From contig CM035232.1 of the NCBI GenBank assembly GCA_020226215.1, positions 15,102,316-15,166,315 of the forward strand: a stretch of DNA of 64,000 nt. Direction: 5' to 3'. The position numbers and the translations under genes are program-made. The DNA comes from Sindora glabra. Lineage: Eukaryota > Streptophyta > Magnoliopsida > Fabales > Fabaceae. Below the pieces are notes generated by a model, which did no database searches, was not told where the DNA came from, and was given only the letters and a program-made list of their open reading frames with translations. Every line of letters starts with the position of its first letter. The first letter of the stretch is position 1. Shown one piece after another: positions 27,551 to 39,527 of the stretch.

Positions 27551-28156
27551 TGCATATGCATCCTATAACTATCATATATACATATACACACACACATTTA
27601 AGATTATTCTGAGGGTTTTTAGAGAGGCACCTAGTATCACGGATAGAAAAGTGCCTAATTAGAGAAAAGGAAAGGAGAAATGGTCAGGAAAGGGTTCAAA
27701 CTCATGCCTTCGTGCTTATCAATTGATAAGCATACTAGCAGGACACCATCCTATTGGCTATAACTGTCATATTAATTACACATCGCACATATTAATTTGT
27801 GAGTCTAATACAACTAACAACTTCTTATATTTATATATTTTCCATTTTAAATCAATTAAATATTTTTTCCTTTTTAAAGTTTAGATATACTAATTAAATT
27901 AAAAAATAACAAAGAATCTCTAAAAAGTATTTTAATAGTTGAATTACTAAAATGGCTATATATATTAATGCATACATGTATCAATTATAAGAATAAAAAT
28001 GTAATTTAAAAATTATGACACTCTATGGGGCAATGCAATCTAATATTGCATTATCCCTTTAATTTGCTTTAGATTTAAAGCTTGCCTTACAATTTATCTT
28101 GTGAAACAAACTTTCTTGTCATACAGGTGCCTTGTTAGGACAAAATCTACAAAGCA

Positions 28157-28766
28157 AATCTTGAACCTACAAATTTGCCATTCTTACTTGCACTTTCAAA
28201 TAAAAGGCACAAGTTTGCAATGAAATTGACTTTTTTTTTAAATGATGTGATCACAAAAAGGGTGTTAATAAAATAATATATATAAAAAGAAAGAGATAAG
28301 AGAAAATAAAATTTATATTTAAGTTAATGGGTAAAATAACAAATTAATTTTATAGTAAAAGTAAGTGGAAGAAAAAGGACTACTAGAAAATATGATGTGT
28401 TTTAAAAATTTTATTTGAATGATACATAGAAATAAACAAAGAATGAGAGTAAATATGTTTTAAAAATCTTGAACCTATAAACTTGCCATCCATGCTTGCA
28501 CCTTCAAGAAAAGGCATAAGTTTGCAATGAAATTAGCTTTTTTTTTAAATGACATGATCACAAAAAAGTTATTAATAAAATAATATATATAAAAAGAAGG
28601 AGATAAGAGAAAATAAAATTTATACTTAAGTTAATGGGTAAAATAACAAATTAATTTTGTAGTAGAAGCAAGCAAAGGAAAAGGACTATTAAAAAAATAT
28701 AATGTGTTTTAAATTTTTGATTTGAATGATACATAGAAATAAAAAAAGAATGAGAGTAAATATGTA
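28157..28766. repeat. Well-preserved tandem duplication, period 308
   Basis: Copy 1 (28157-28464) and copy 2 (28465-28766) both begin AATCTTGAACCTA and end GAGAGTAAATATGT. The copies are very similar, indicating a comparatively recent event. Each contains AATAATATATATAAAAAGAA and GTTAATGGGTAAAATAACAA. There is no open frame of note. Confidence 0.85.
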
Positions 28767-29835
28767 AATTTGTCTTTGTGATGCTAAGTTAGTCCTAAAT
28801 TTTATATACACATCAATTTGTTTAATTTTGTTTAAAATTAACAAAATGATTAATGGAATTCAATTTAATTGATGTTAATATAAAATTTAAAATTACTTTA
28901 ATATCACATTAACTTTTTAAGAATGGATTTGCCCACTTACTTAATTATAACAATTAACATGAATAGTTAGCCTATTGTCATTTCTTTTTATCATATTAAT
29001 AAATCAATATTGAAAATTTTCCTCCATATACACTTACTTATAAATGTAGCCTTAATTATTAAAATAAGTAAAATATTTTATAGATGTTAATCTATATACA
29101 CATCGATGTCTATAATAATAAAGTTCAAGAGAGAAAGTTAAAATTCACATCAATTAATTGATATTGAATATTTTCCTCTTCCCATCTTGTCTCTTTTGGT
29201 TTTTTTTTCTTCTATTACTAAAAGCATTTTTCTTAATCATCAAATGGGATGGATAAATACTCTAGGGAATAGAATATTAATGAAATTATTTCTTTCTAAT
29301 AAATATTATTTTTATAGTGGTTAAAAAAGTTAGAAATATTTCATTCTTATATTTATAAAGCTGGTGAAGGAAAATCAAATCATAATTGTGAAAATGATTT
29401 GTATAAGTAAATAAGCAAATTCATCTTTGAAAAGTAAAAGTGATATTAAATTGGTCTTAAACTTTATATATTAATATCAAGTTAATTCTTCCAATATATT
29501 TTTTTATCAAGTTTGAAGTTATGAATCTAATCCCACTTAAGATGAGAGTAATAAATTATAAATCATTCTTAATAAAAATGCTTCTAAAAATAAGATTCAA
29601 AACCTCTTAAAATTCTAAATATTAGTATAATATGACTTTTCATACTAATTATAAACATGTGAATCTTAATTTTTTAATGTTAAAATTTTATTATACATTA
29701 TACATATATATTAATTTGCAACCTAATTTTGATGTGCGGAGGATAGAACATTGAAAAATAGTGTCATTCATATCACAAGATTTTAATATTTTATTTTAAT
29801 GAAGAAGAAAAGGATAAAACAAACCTAAATAAAGA
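28767..29835. other. Gene-free A/T-rich DNA
   Basis: I see no gene or structured element in this stretch. Confidence 0.5.
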
Positions 29836-30325
29836 AGTCGTTTGGTTCACATAGGAAGTAACTTCCCGTAGAAAATTAAACTTTTTAGGAAATAACTTCT
29901 TATGTGAATTACTTTGAAAGTGTTCAAAGTTGTTTAGTTGATACATAGAAAGTGACACTTCCTAAGAAGTAATTTTTTATGTCTTATTTGGTTTAACTTT
30001 GTATATTCTAAGAAGTATTAATAAAATAATTACTATATCCCCAATATTATTATAGTATAAAGTAATAAATTTTAGTTATCATTAATTAAATTTAATGAGA
30101 GTAATTTTGTTATTGTATCCATAAATAACATGAAAAATAAAACTTACTTAGGGGAGAGGTGAGTAACTAACTTTCTATATTTTGTAGGAAGTAGAACTTC
30201 CTAATAAGTTATATTAAATTCTACTTCTTGCAGTTTGTAAGATAATAACCAATCAAAAAACTCACCAATTTTTTATTTTCTAGAAAATAGAATTTCTCAT
30301 ACTATTAAGCTGAACCAAACGACCT
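29836..30325. mobile_element. MITE with GTCGTTTGGTTCA termini
   Basis: The left end AGTCGTTTGGTTCA is mirrored by TGAACCAAACGACCT on the right, about 490 bases away. The interior has repeated AGGAAGTAACTTCC / AAGTAGAACTTCCTA words that also pair. This terminal motif is common in plant PIF/Harbinger-type and related MITEs. Target-site duplication was not resolved, so the superfamily is uncertain. Confidence 0.7.
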
Positions 30326-30429
30326 AAAAGAATTAAGATTTTGCACTACCATTGTTTCGTTAAAAGGGATGGTATACAATATTAATTGATATTATTTTAA
30401 GATTTTGTTTCTTATAATAATTGAGGTTT

Positions 30430-30660
30430 AAATTTAATTTTTATATATAAATTAAGTGAATTATTATTTTTATAATTAAAAAATTAAATTATAATTTTAT
30501 TTATTCTTATAAATTTATATGAATAATTTTACTTTTAAATAATATAATTAAAAGATAAATTATATATAAATTATTATTTAAAAATATGATTATAATTTTA
30601 TATAATTTTAAAATTATTTTATTATCATCTTATAATTTTATGAATGAAATTATTAAAAAA
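30430..30660. mobile_element. A/T-rich palindromic MITE, copy A
   Basis: Mirrored words TATAATTTTATTTATTCTTATAAA and their complements form a self-complementary element whose order matches 34215-34455, indicating one family. Only A/T-rich non-coding sequence is present. Confidence 0.5.
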
Positions 30661-31040
30661 ATAACGAAACCATATTCTTTATTTATTTTTTCCTTCTTGG
30701 CTTCCTTACGAAATAGATTGCATTTTACCCTTTTTCCCAATTTCACATAATTTCTTTCAAGTTTTAGTTAGGGTCGGATTACAATGCTCTACTTTTGTTC
30801 ATGGGTAACTCACCTTGGACAGATGGGCCAATTAATTGAAGACATGTCCGTACTCCCAGACTACTTTTAAGTTAATTGTAAATTATTGACTTAAATTGCC
30901 AAATCGTCTTTCAACCTTTCTTTTTTCCATTTGCTATTGTGATGTCCTTTTGTTGTGCAGGCTTCTTGAACAGGGCTTCTCCTTTTCAGTCCATATCCTC
31001 GCGCTGATCAGGAACTATTTCTATATCCTTTATCCCTAAT

Positions 31041-32101
31041 GCCATTGGTGCGCAGCTTCTCGCAAATAAGGTATTCTTTTTCGTCTTTGTCTTTGTTTTC
31101 GCCACAGTGTCATTCATTTTGTTTCCTGTAGCAAAGCTCATGCCCTTTGCTTATTGCTTCTGCCTTATGCCCATCTTCATTGTACCCATTAAATAAAAAA
31201 GTAAGATTGCTTTATACATCTAAATCTATTTTTTTAAGGCTTTTTACTTGTGGGTTTTTTTTCAAGGTTATTTTACTGATTGCATTATTAATCGTTGTTG
31301 ATATTGATTTTCAATGATCTACTTCTGCCAGAGTTTACTTTATAATAGAGTTTCATAGATAAGTTATTGAACTTTTTTCATAATTTGCTTTTTAATTTCA
31401 GGTTTGTTGAATTCTAATTTCTTTGCTTTCTTATTGTCATGCATTTTGAATATTTCATCATTTAATTTGATGTGTGTTCTGCCATCCTACTCATTACATT
31501 TCTGAATGTTAATGTTGATTTCTCTCAATGCCATGGAATTAAAGTTTGAAAAGATATTGTTATCTAAGTCATGATAGAAGTGCAATAATATGTTACAACA
31601 AGTAATTTATACTTTGGGTGTTCCAATTAAGGTATAGCACACCTTACTGCAATTTTTGGGTGTACATGATCTTCCCAATACCATATTTAGGGTAGGTATC
31701 TCATCATTTTAAATGGTGTAATTTGAATTGTAAAATATGCACTTTTGTCTATATTACTGATGGCATATGAGTATTGAGTTGCATCCTTTTTTAGTAGAAT
31801 GCCATGGAAATAACTTTGGCAAATTCTGAGTGTTATAGGCTTAAAAATTTTGTTAGTAAATTGTCTTGTTTCTTTGATAAGGTGTTTTTGCCATTGTTGC
31901 CCATGTCTTGTTGTTAGTGATAGTATTTCTTATTATTTTCATTCTTTTCTTTTACAATACATCCTAAAGTAGATGAAAATGCTCTTTAAGTTATAGGTTT
32001 TAGCTAATGTTAGTGGTGATATGGCAAAGCTAGTCCTTAGTTATATTTCAACTAAAGCAGATGCATGTCTTGCTTATGACTCACATGGAATTATCATGAA
32101 G
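31041..32101 (+). pseudogene. Possible two-exon 5' gene fragment, unidentified
   Basis: DNA around 30.95-31.07 kb has gene-like composition, an ATG at about 31041 (MPLVRSFSQI) and a donor AAG|GTATTC. An open stretch near 32015-32101 follows a plausible acceptor and ends at AAG|GTATGA. It reads GDMAKLVLSYISTKADACLA and then YDSHGIIMK. Joining at the acceptor ending GTTAG keeps the ATG frame open. The ~40-residue product matches nothing I recognise and no third exon is visible before 33.4 kb. It is either the surviving 5' end of a lost gene or chance. Confidence 0.35.
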
Positions 32102-32104
32102 GTA

Positions 32105-34214
32105 TGATATATATCTCAAAATTCTTACTAGATTGCTTATTGACCATGACATTCATAATATTGAAGAAGCTTTGGAAACAATGTTATTTAGAGATGTCGA
32201 ATCCCAAGTCTTCTAATCATGTTTTGCATGGAAGTTAGGATAAGGGTGCGAATTATTTAAATGTATTTTCAAACCTCCCCTATAACATGCAATAAAGTTA
32301 GAATAAAGGTAATAATTTTAGAACAAAAGTAGTTTGCCTGCTTTAACCTTGAGTAAGCACAATTGCACTTCTTAAATTAAGAGAATAATCATAACTTTTA
32401 GCATAGGAAATAAAGGGTGTGTTAATTTTTTGAGCTTCAATTTCACATAAGCAATGTTACTATTGAAAGTAAAGTTTTTGTTTATGCTTATAAATAGAAA
32501 ATCTTTTAATAATTATAAAATTTTGACTGTTAGCCTATTGATTAGTTTATATCATTTAAATTAGCTTTGCTTTTTGTAACTACTTAATTCTCAACACACA
32601 ATTTTGAAATACCTCCTTGTAACACTCATATTGGCTAGTGTCTTGGTGCAATGTAAAGCTAGGTTTACCAAATTTTATAGATACATGACCCGTAAAAGTT
32701 TTACAATGACATTAACATTCTTGTAGAACATCTATTGTTTACAATTCCTTCAGTCTGGCAAATGAGTTATTAAGCAAATTATATTTTTTTAATGGAGGAC
32801 TTGTTGCACTTTCTATGCGTTAAGGCATAATGGCTTGTTTGCCCTTATTTACGGTATAGAGGCTGTACAATTGCAAGAATCTGAGGGCATACAAACACAT
32901 TTAACTTTTATTTACAGATATTGACTTCCTCTTCAAATACCAATATAAACTTAAATAAAATACATATATTGTCTTCCTTTTGAAATACCAATATATAGAC
33001 TTTGCCAATGAGTTTTTTAGCAAAATTCTTACGAATATGTCCCATACTCATTTACCCTGTCAACCAATCAAGGTAATAAATTGTCCACCTTTAATAATCT
33101 CAATATTTACCTAATCTTGATTCATATGACAAGAAAGTTTGGTGCTCGCCTTGTAATCTTATAAGTTGTCAAGCCACATAAATAAGCCCACTTCACATAT
33201 TGCACTTAATTTATGAATTTTTCAACCCAATTTATATTTAGTGAGAAAAATAATTATTATTGTATTATATTTAACATAATCTTATATGTGTGTGCACAAC
33301 ATATATAAACATATACATACATATGGATATTTTAATTATTTTGCCTAAAATCAGAGTACTTCTCACCCTTTTATTATAGGTGAAACGGTAAAAAACACAT
33401 CATTGGTTATCCCAAAGGAAGATGTTTTCTACCTAGTGGCATTTCTATCCTTTACAATCCCATATTCAAGAGGCAAAGATGGCTCGGAATACATTTTAAG
33501 CTAAAATAAAAGGATCATGGATTTTTGTGCCAATGCCCAACCTAGAATCAAGTAATGTTTTCCTTATTACAACACTCAAGAAGACTGGGAGGCCTACTTT
33601 GAGTTTAAATAGGAGGTTTTTGCACAGAAGGAATCGACATATGACCCATTGGCACTTCTTGCCCCACGACAGAGAATATTTCAAAAGGCAATGCCCAAAT
33701 CCTGTTAAAAGAATATGGTGGAAAAGCTTAAGGGCTTTCTAAGGCTATGTATTAATGACAAATCATATATTTACTGTTATTAATAATTGTCAGCATGACT
33801 GTTGAACTTCCTCTTTTAGAAAATAGATATTTCTTCTTTGTTAAAATTATGTTTAGAGTCTTTAGACTTTAGTATATAGGAGAAGGAAAAGTAGGATTAT
33901 TAAAAAAATAATTGCCATGCCCATTAAATGCAAGTGACACTTTGCATTTTATATTCAATCTTCAAGTGTATGAATTTAGTAGAATTAGATACTCTTACTA
34001 TAAAAAAGATATCAAATCAAGAGAGGATCTAAATTAAAGTTGGTTACCCTCTTTGAATGGTTCATTTGCACCCTTTCTTATTGTTGCCATGTATAGAGGA
34101 AAAAAATAATTATCCTTTATTGCCTTCCAACTTTAAAGAAAGAAATATTAATGCCTAAAAAGAAATAGGATTTTTTTATGCATTTCCCTTCCATTTAAAA
34201 GTTTGACAAAATCA
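32105..34214. other. Non-coding DNA with unassigned open runs
   Basis: No gene can be supported. Around 33.39-33.74 kb two adjoining plus-strand open runs occur in less A/T-rich sequence, one of them a 71-codon frame at 33527-33742. They resemble no family I know. Confidence 0.4.
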
Positions 34215-34455
34215 TCTATTTTATCCTAAAAATTATAAAATGCTAATAATTTTTAAATTATATAAAATTATAATTTTATTCTTTAATAATTCATACATAT
34301 AATTTTATTTATCTATATATACAAATTTATTTTTAAATAATATGATTTAAAAATAAAATTATACATATAGATTATTATTGAAGATAAAATTATAATTTTA
34401 TATAATTACAAAATTATTTAATCACCATCTTATAATTTTAAGAATGATATTAGTA
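34215..34455. mobile_element. A/T-rich palindromic MITE, copy B
   Basis: AAAATTATAAAATGCTAATA... on the left mirrors ...CATCTTATAATTTTAAGAAT on the right around a centre near 34.33 kb. The element is the same family as 30430-30660. Confidence 0.55.
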
Positions 34456-34812
34456 ATTTTATTTGAAAGTTTTGAGCATGGCTTTAATCCATTGCAAAAT
34501 GAAATATGCTTGAGGCATGTTACTTAAGCTTAAACAAAAGATATTGGCTTGCATTGATGTGGATGGTGTGTCTTGTATTTAAACATAAACCTAAAATATG
34601 TAGCCGATATAGGGCATTTTGCACCCAAGAAGAATATATAATACATCTAAATACTCTTTAACTTAAAAAGAAAAAAATGATAATACATTTATATTTTATT
34701 GGAAAGTATTTTTTATAAAAAAATGTCATATATATTTATATTAATAAAGGAGTGATATTTTACTTCTATTGATGGTTTAAAAAAGTAATACTAAAAAATA
34801 TGATTATTCCCC

Positions 34813-35160
34813 TTTTGCATCCCCAATCCATCCAAGGACTAATCTGCTTGCTTTCCCTAGTGGTTCTTGATATCCTCGTGCATCTTGGACTAAAGCTTCA
34901 AAGTCAATAGAATCACTTGCGATGGGAAAAAAGCTACTAATATCATCTCTTATAGCAAATCCTATGGCTCAAACGACTTCATCAGGTGTTATGGATGCCT
35001 CCATGTTAACTTCCCCAAATGTTTCGATCATTTCATTGGGATCACCTTTCGCCTTATGTTCAATACCTTTCTGATAAGCTATATTCATTTGTATAACATC
35101 TTTCGAAGATCGTGTAAGCCTTGTGTTCAATATCATGTGCTTTGGAAAAGCACGGATGGC
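34813..35160 (-). pseudogene. Unidentified protein fragment with one stop
   Basis: On the minus strand 116 codons read through with a single in-frame TGA (34969-34971). The composition is protein-like: AFPKHMILNTRLTRSSKDVI near the start, GDPNEMIETFGEVNMEASIT before the stop, and ARGYQEPLGKASRLVLGWIG at the end. I do not recognise the family. It lies directly downstream of the CLU-like fragment on the same strand, but does not look like any part of that protein. It is probably one exon of a broken gene copy. Confidence 0.5.
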
Positions 35161-35248
35161 TATTTTTCCAATACAAGTGGTTTAATAAGTATTCAAAATT
35201 TCAAAGAGATGTAACTGAAATATTGTAATGGTGAGATAGAATAATCAC

Positions 35249-36370
35249 CTTGATAATGTGCTTTAGCATGTCTGATAACAATTTCATTAGTACAAAGATC
35301 CCAAAGATGAGGTAGATATTTAGTTCGTTCAGCCACCTAATACAAAAGTAGGGAAAATCAGGAGCAACATAACCAATATCAATATAAAGAAAATAAACGT
35401 TAGGTAGGCTGGCACTTAATTGGCACAAGTCTTTACTTGCACAATATGTAGCTTAAACCATAGTGCTTACTTTTCCCTATAGTGAACATTAATTCCATGA
35501 GCATGGAGTGCTTGAGTTAATGTCTAGCCATCCATAAGCGAAACTTAAAGCGTGCAAAGATCTTGTATAACTTTGGAAGCATAACATTAGTAAGATAAAT
35601 ACTAACTTTCTTCATGTTCTCTTCATCGGCGATTATTTCTTGGTGAATATGATCAAATATGATATCAACATAAAAAAATATTAAAAAAGAAGCATAGTGT
35701 CATGACTTGAACACTTCCCTAAGTGTAGTTGTGCGGCACTTAACTTATTCAAACTCCTTTGGTAGTCAAGTAAGCTTAGTTATCCCCAAAACACCTTAAC
35801 ACCTTCTTGAAATAAGCTAGAAAGCTGGATAAAAGACACATAAGAGAGCTTGAGAGAATATTTGAAAGAACTTATATTACTTTTTGAATGAATAATACAA
35901 ATGAAGGCTATAAACATATATATAGACTAGCTCTAGGTTCTAGAACATTCTCTAGAAGCTTTTAGAAATTTTTACAGCATTCAAGAGTTATTTAGATTTT
36001 TCTAGAAGGTTCCAGAAACTTTCTAAACCAAAACCTTGTTCACATTTCTAGCCAAAACCCCATTCCCATTGTCCATTCTGACAGGTTGTCACAATAAGCC
36101 ATAGAGTATATATTTTCACATATAAAGGCACTTGTATACAATCCTAGGAAGATGAATCAAAGGATTCAAGGATAGATAGAGAGAAATAGAAAAAAATATG
36201 TATATAAATACATAAATAGAGGGAAAATAAAATTCATAAACAACCTCTTGACTCCCAACTAATTTGAACTCAATAAAGACATCAGGGTTAAAAGCAATTT
36301 CACCATGTTGATTAGTAAGTGCAGAAACAAGTTCTTGGGCATCCATAATCATCTCTTCCTTGGCTATAAC
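35249..36370 (-). pseudogene. CLU/FRIENDLY-type protein fragment (three exons)
   Basis: Three minus-strand exons carry central motifs of the clustered-mitochondria (CLU) family, which affects mitochondrial distribution. Exon 1 (36370-36245, GT donor) encodes FNPDVFIEFKLVGSQE. Exon 2 (about 35654-35471) has IIADEENMKKVSIYLTNVML, then LMDG, a stop and TLTQALHAHGINVHYRE in a shifted frame. Exon 3 (35336-35249) has VAERTKYLPHLWDLC. The order and intron positions are sensible, but a frameshift, an in-frame stop and damaged junctions show it is dead. The N-terminal and TPR-like C-terminal parts of a CLU protein (over 1000 residues) are absent. Retained introns mean it was copied as DNA, not through mRNA. 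Confidence 0.75.
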
Positions 36371-37063
36371 CTGTAGAATGTACTCAAACCATATATGACC
36401 AAGTCAAATTATCTAGCATGAAATTGAGCTTGAATAGAGTATATAATAAACTAAAAAAATATAGTGCTTACTCTCAATGTATGGATGTCATAATCCAAGA
36501 CATTAAATCAAACACATAAAGAATGAAGATATCTACTTAATTGTGAGGGGAGAGAGGTCATACTGCTAAGAAGGCCATCTTTTCAAAAACATAATATGAA
36601 AAAGAAAGAATAAATAAGAGTCCCAAATTTAATATTTTGCTTTTCCTTTTAGTAGTAACACAACTCTTCTGCCATGGATGTTGTTCATTTGTCAGTATTT
36701 ATTGTTATTGAATACTCAATACAAATTTACCAAAGTATCTTTTCTATGTTCTCCTAGAGTTTACTAAGAGACATTATATGACCACTATGCATTAATGTTA
36801 AGACAAAAGCACAAGCAACAGAGTGACTTTATTTTTGTCAAGGTTGAAATGAACTTAGTTTTAATACAGAGGGAGATGGTACAAGTCTCAAAAAAATCCT
36901 AGTAAATATCACACACTATAACAATATGTAAAGATAATAACGCAAATTCATGTTTTTGAAAAATGTAAGTTATATGATTAAGAAACTACAATCATATGTT
37001 ACGCTAGATACAATGTTCACTTACTTGTCAACGTTAGCAATGTTTTGAACTAGAGGTCACTCC

Positions 37064-37626
37064 TCCTAGTTTGAAATTTGAATCCTATCGTAGAAATCCT
37101 TAGTCCTAAATACATCAATCCTTTTGTTATTAGCATCAAAACTTTCAATTCTCTAGTTTACATTCTTCACAACATAAACAAACTCATATTAACACTCATG
37201 AATAAATTGCCAGGTCATCTTTCATAAAGATGCATGAACAACACTTTACATAGAATATATATTACACACTAAAAATTAGCAAAGAATCATATGGCAATAT
37301 TTTCATAAGTTAATATAATAGATTTTTATCTCATATCACATATCAAACTACTTGCATGATTTCTCTCACTCCATCTTTTGATGGTGGATTAAAATGTGAA
37401 CCAGGCAAACGTTTATTGATATCACTACAAGAGATAAAAAGCTTACTTTCAGATTATATAACTACGACATCTTATTAATTAAAGTAAAAGTTAAAAGACA
37501 ATTAGAAAGAAGGCTTCTCACTTGTACACAAACAAAATAGCAATATACAAATCTTCAAAATTTAAAGTAGTTTTTCTTGATTGATTCTTCACATGGTCAA
37601 AAACCCGATCTACTATCTTCCTTGTC
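37064..37626 (-). pseudogene. EF-hand calcium-binding protein fragment (three exons)
   Basis: Three minus-strand exons resemble small plant EF-hand proteins (At1g64850 type). Exon A (about 37626-37522) encodes KIVDRVFDHVKN and LNFEDLYIAILFVY. Exon B (37424-37352) encodes INKRLPGSHFNPPSKDGVRE followed by IMQ. The A/B junction is canonical and in phase. Exon C (starting 37152) encodes a degenerate EF-hand loop, FDANNKRIDVFRTKDFYDRI, and stops at 37064-37066. The loop lacks the usual Asp-Gly pair, and the membrane-like C-terminus of the family is missing. No convincing first exon was found. It is probably a truncated pseudogene. Confidence 0.7.
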
Positions 37627-39000
37627 TACCTTCGCCTCCACTCCTTACCTATGTAAAGTATCAGATTTAATTGCAAGCAGGGTATTGCATGTCATGACTC
37701 AATAATAAATTGTGTGTAATGTCTTACATGATCATTAGAGCAATAATTAGCTATGGCATAAGATGAAAAAGCATTATCGAATCACTTAAATATGCACATA
37801 AAGGGAGAGAAAAAAAGGGTAAAAGAAAACCTTCATCACTTTTATTAGTTGTCTCTAAGTTTATGTGGAATGAAGTAAGCATATGTTTAACTCATGAAAT
37901 TAAATCAAGTAAGGACTAAATTATATCAAAGAATTTGATAAACAACATATAAAGGGCATTTCAGAGATTTATTATTTTAACAGCTAAGGAATTGGTATAT
38001 TTAAGTGTAAAAGACTAGTTGAGTAATAGTTATTATTTCTAATTGCAGAAAATTTTTGGATTTCATAATATTATTCCTCTTGTTACTTAACTTGAATCAC
38101 CACATGCAATTTTTGCAAAAATTCTTAACCAACCAATCGTGAACTACACAACTATTCCTTTAAAAAAAATCAAAATACCAATTTGCCCCACAACCACCAT
38201 ATGCACGTGCATATTATAAACAAACAGTATAGAAAAGGCCTTTCCCTCATTCATTGCAACCAGATTATATAGCTCTAGTTTTATCCTACCAGTAGCAACA
38301 GTTGGCTCACAATCAAAACATTTGAAATACATAAACATAGATATATTGGTTTTGTAAAGCAAAAAATATTTAGCAAGTTGAGAAAAATAGAGCACTACTG
38401 AATCTTGAAAACTGAAAAATCAAGTGAACCAATCAAAGATTTAATCTCCAATCTAGTTTGGCCATTAACTAATGAAGGGACAATTGAATCATTCAAAGTA
38501 AAATTAAATTTAATACACATTTAACGTGATTGATTTCATAGAATGACGGGATGATCCAACTCAAAGACAAACCAAGAAATGCAACACTGAATAAATTAAC
38601 AAAAACCAGGCAATAAAAAAATGTAGGAACATAAATGATAGAATCTGTGTAATCTACAAGCAGAAATGAGCAAATGGAATAAAAATTTTATTAAAAAAAA
38701 AATAGAAGTCATCCATTGATTACCTTGTAGTCTATCTAAGACTTGTCCCATATCAATCATTGTAGGCTAAGAGTTGTTGTTGGCGGAGATAAGCCATAGG
38801 ACAGCCCTATGGCAGAGAGAAACCCCACAAAAATGACATCGTGGATCAGGACTTGAGATAAAGTTCATGAATGGCACTGAGTCAAGGCAAAGATAGAGAT
38901 AGATAGGAAGATCTTGTTCGAAAGAAGTTGTCCAATAATGGTTCTAGGGATGCTCTGTTTTGAGACAATATTTGATTGGTGCTGAGTGTAGGGGTGTAGG
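37627..39000. other. Mostly non-coding DNA upstream of the EF-hand fragment
   Basis: No complete gene is seen. A minus-strand open run at 38144-38395 and a short possible leader or exon near 38725-38860 (reading SPDPRCHFCGVSLCHRAVLW) are protein-like in places but unassigned. They may be more pieces of the fragment mosaic. Confidence 0.35.
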
Positions 39001-39180
39001 AAGAAAGGGAGAAACTCAAGCCTGCATAACAAAAGGACAAGTTCAAAAATAACCTAATTTAAAATAATATAATATAATATATTGTTATTTACATTGCAAC
39101 AGGAAATGCAAAAAGGAAAGCTTAAGGGACTATTTGGCAATTTCGGTAAAAAAATTACGCTACAACCAGAAAGCAGCCTA

Positions 39181-39527
39181 CGTTCAGCCATGCGTCACCA
39201 TCTAATTGAGCCACGTGTCAGTGGAGTCACCCATGAATAGGATTGGGTTATTGTAGTCTGGACCTTGTGCAGTGATGTCCTACAAACCATGTCGTGGCAC
39301 ACGTTGAATGGTCACGAGTTAACCGAGCTCCCCATTGATCACCTACACAGATGCACTGGCACATAATCGATTTTCCCAGCCGATCCGAAGGCTTCCATAT
39401 CACTTCTCGGATATAAATCTCAGATTTTCATAAAGGTCACACTCTTCACCGGAGAAATTTCCAGTAAGAGGAACCATTTCACTAATAGAATTAGAAGCTT
39501 TCATCGTGTTCTTCATTTTCCTTTTCC
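39181..39527 (+). promoter_or_regulatory. Promoter and leader of the FkbM gene
   Basis: Balanced composition starts abruptly near 39.17 kb. CCACGTGTCA at 39211-39220 contains a G-box/ABRE-like CACGTG core, and a second ACGT (GGCACACGTTG) lies near 39297. CT-rich sequence precedes the ATG at 39528. Such cores bind bZIP/bHLH factors in light and abscisic-acid responses; actual use here is inferred. Confidence 0.45.

Noticed and set aside
38144..38395. Minus-strand 83-codon frame containing FKCFDCEPTVATGRIKLELY
   Set aside because: The middle is protein-like, but the frame is mostly hydrophobic low-complexity sequence and cannot be placed in the EF-hand or CLU fragments.
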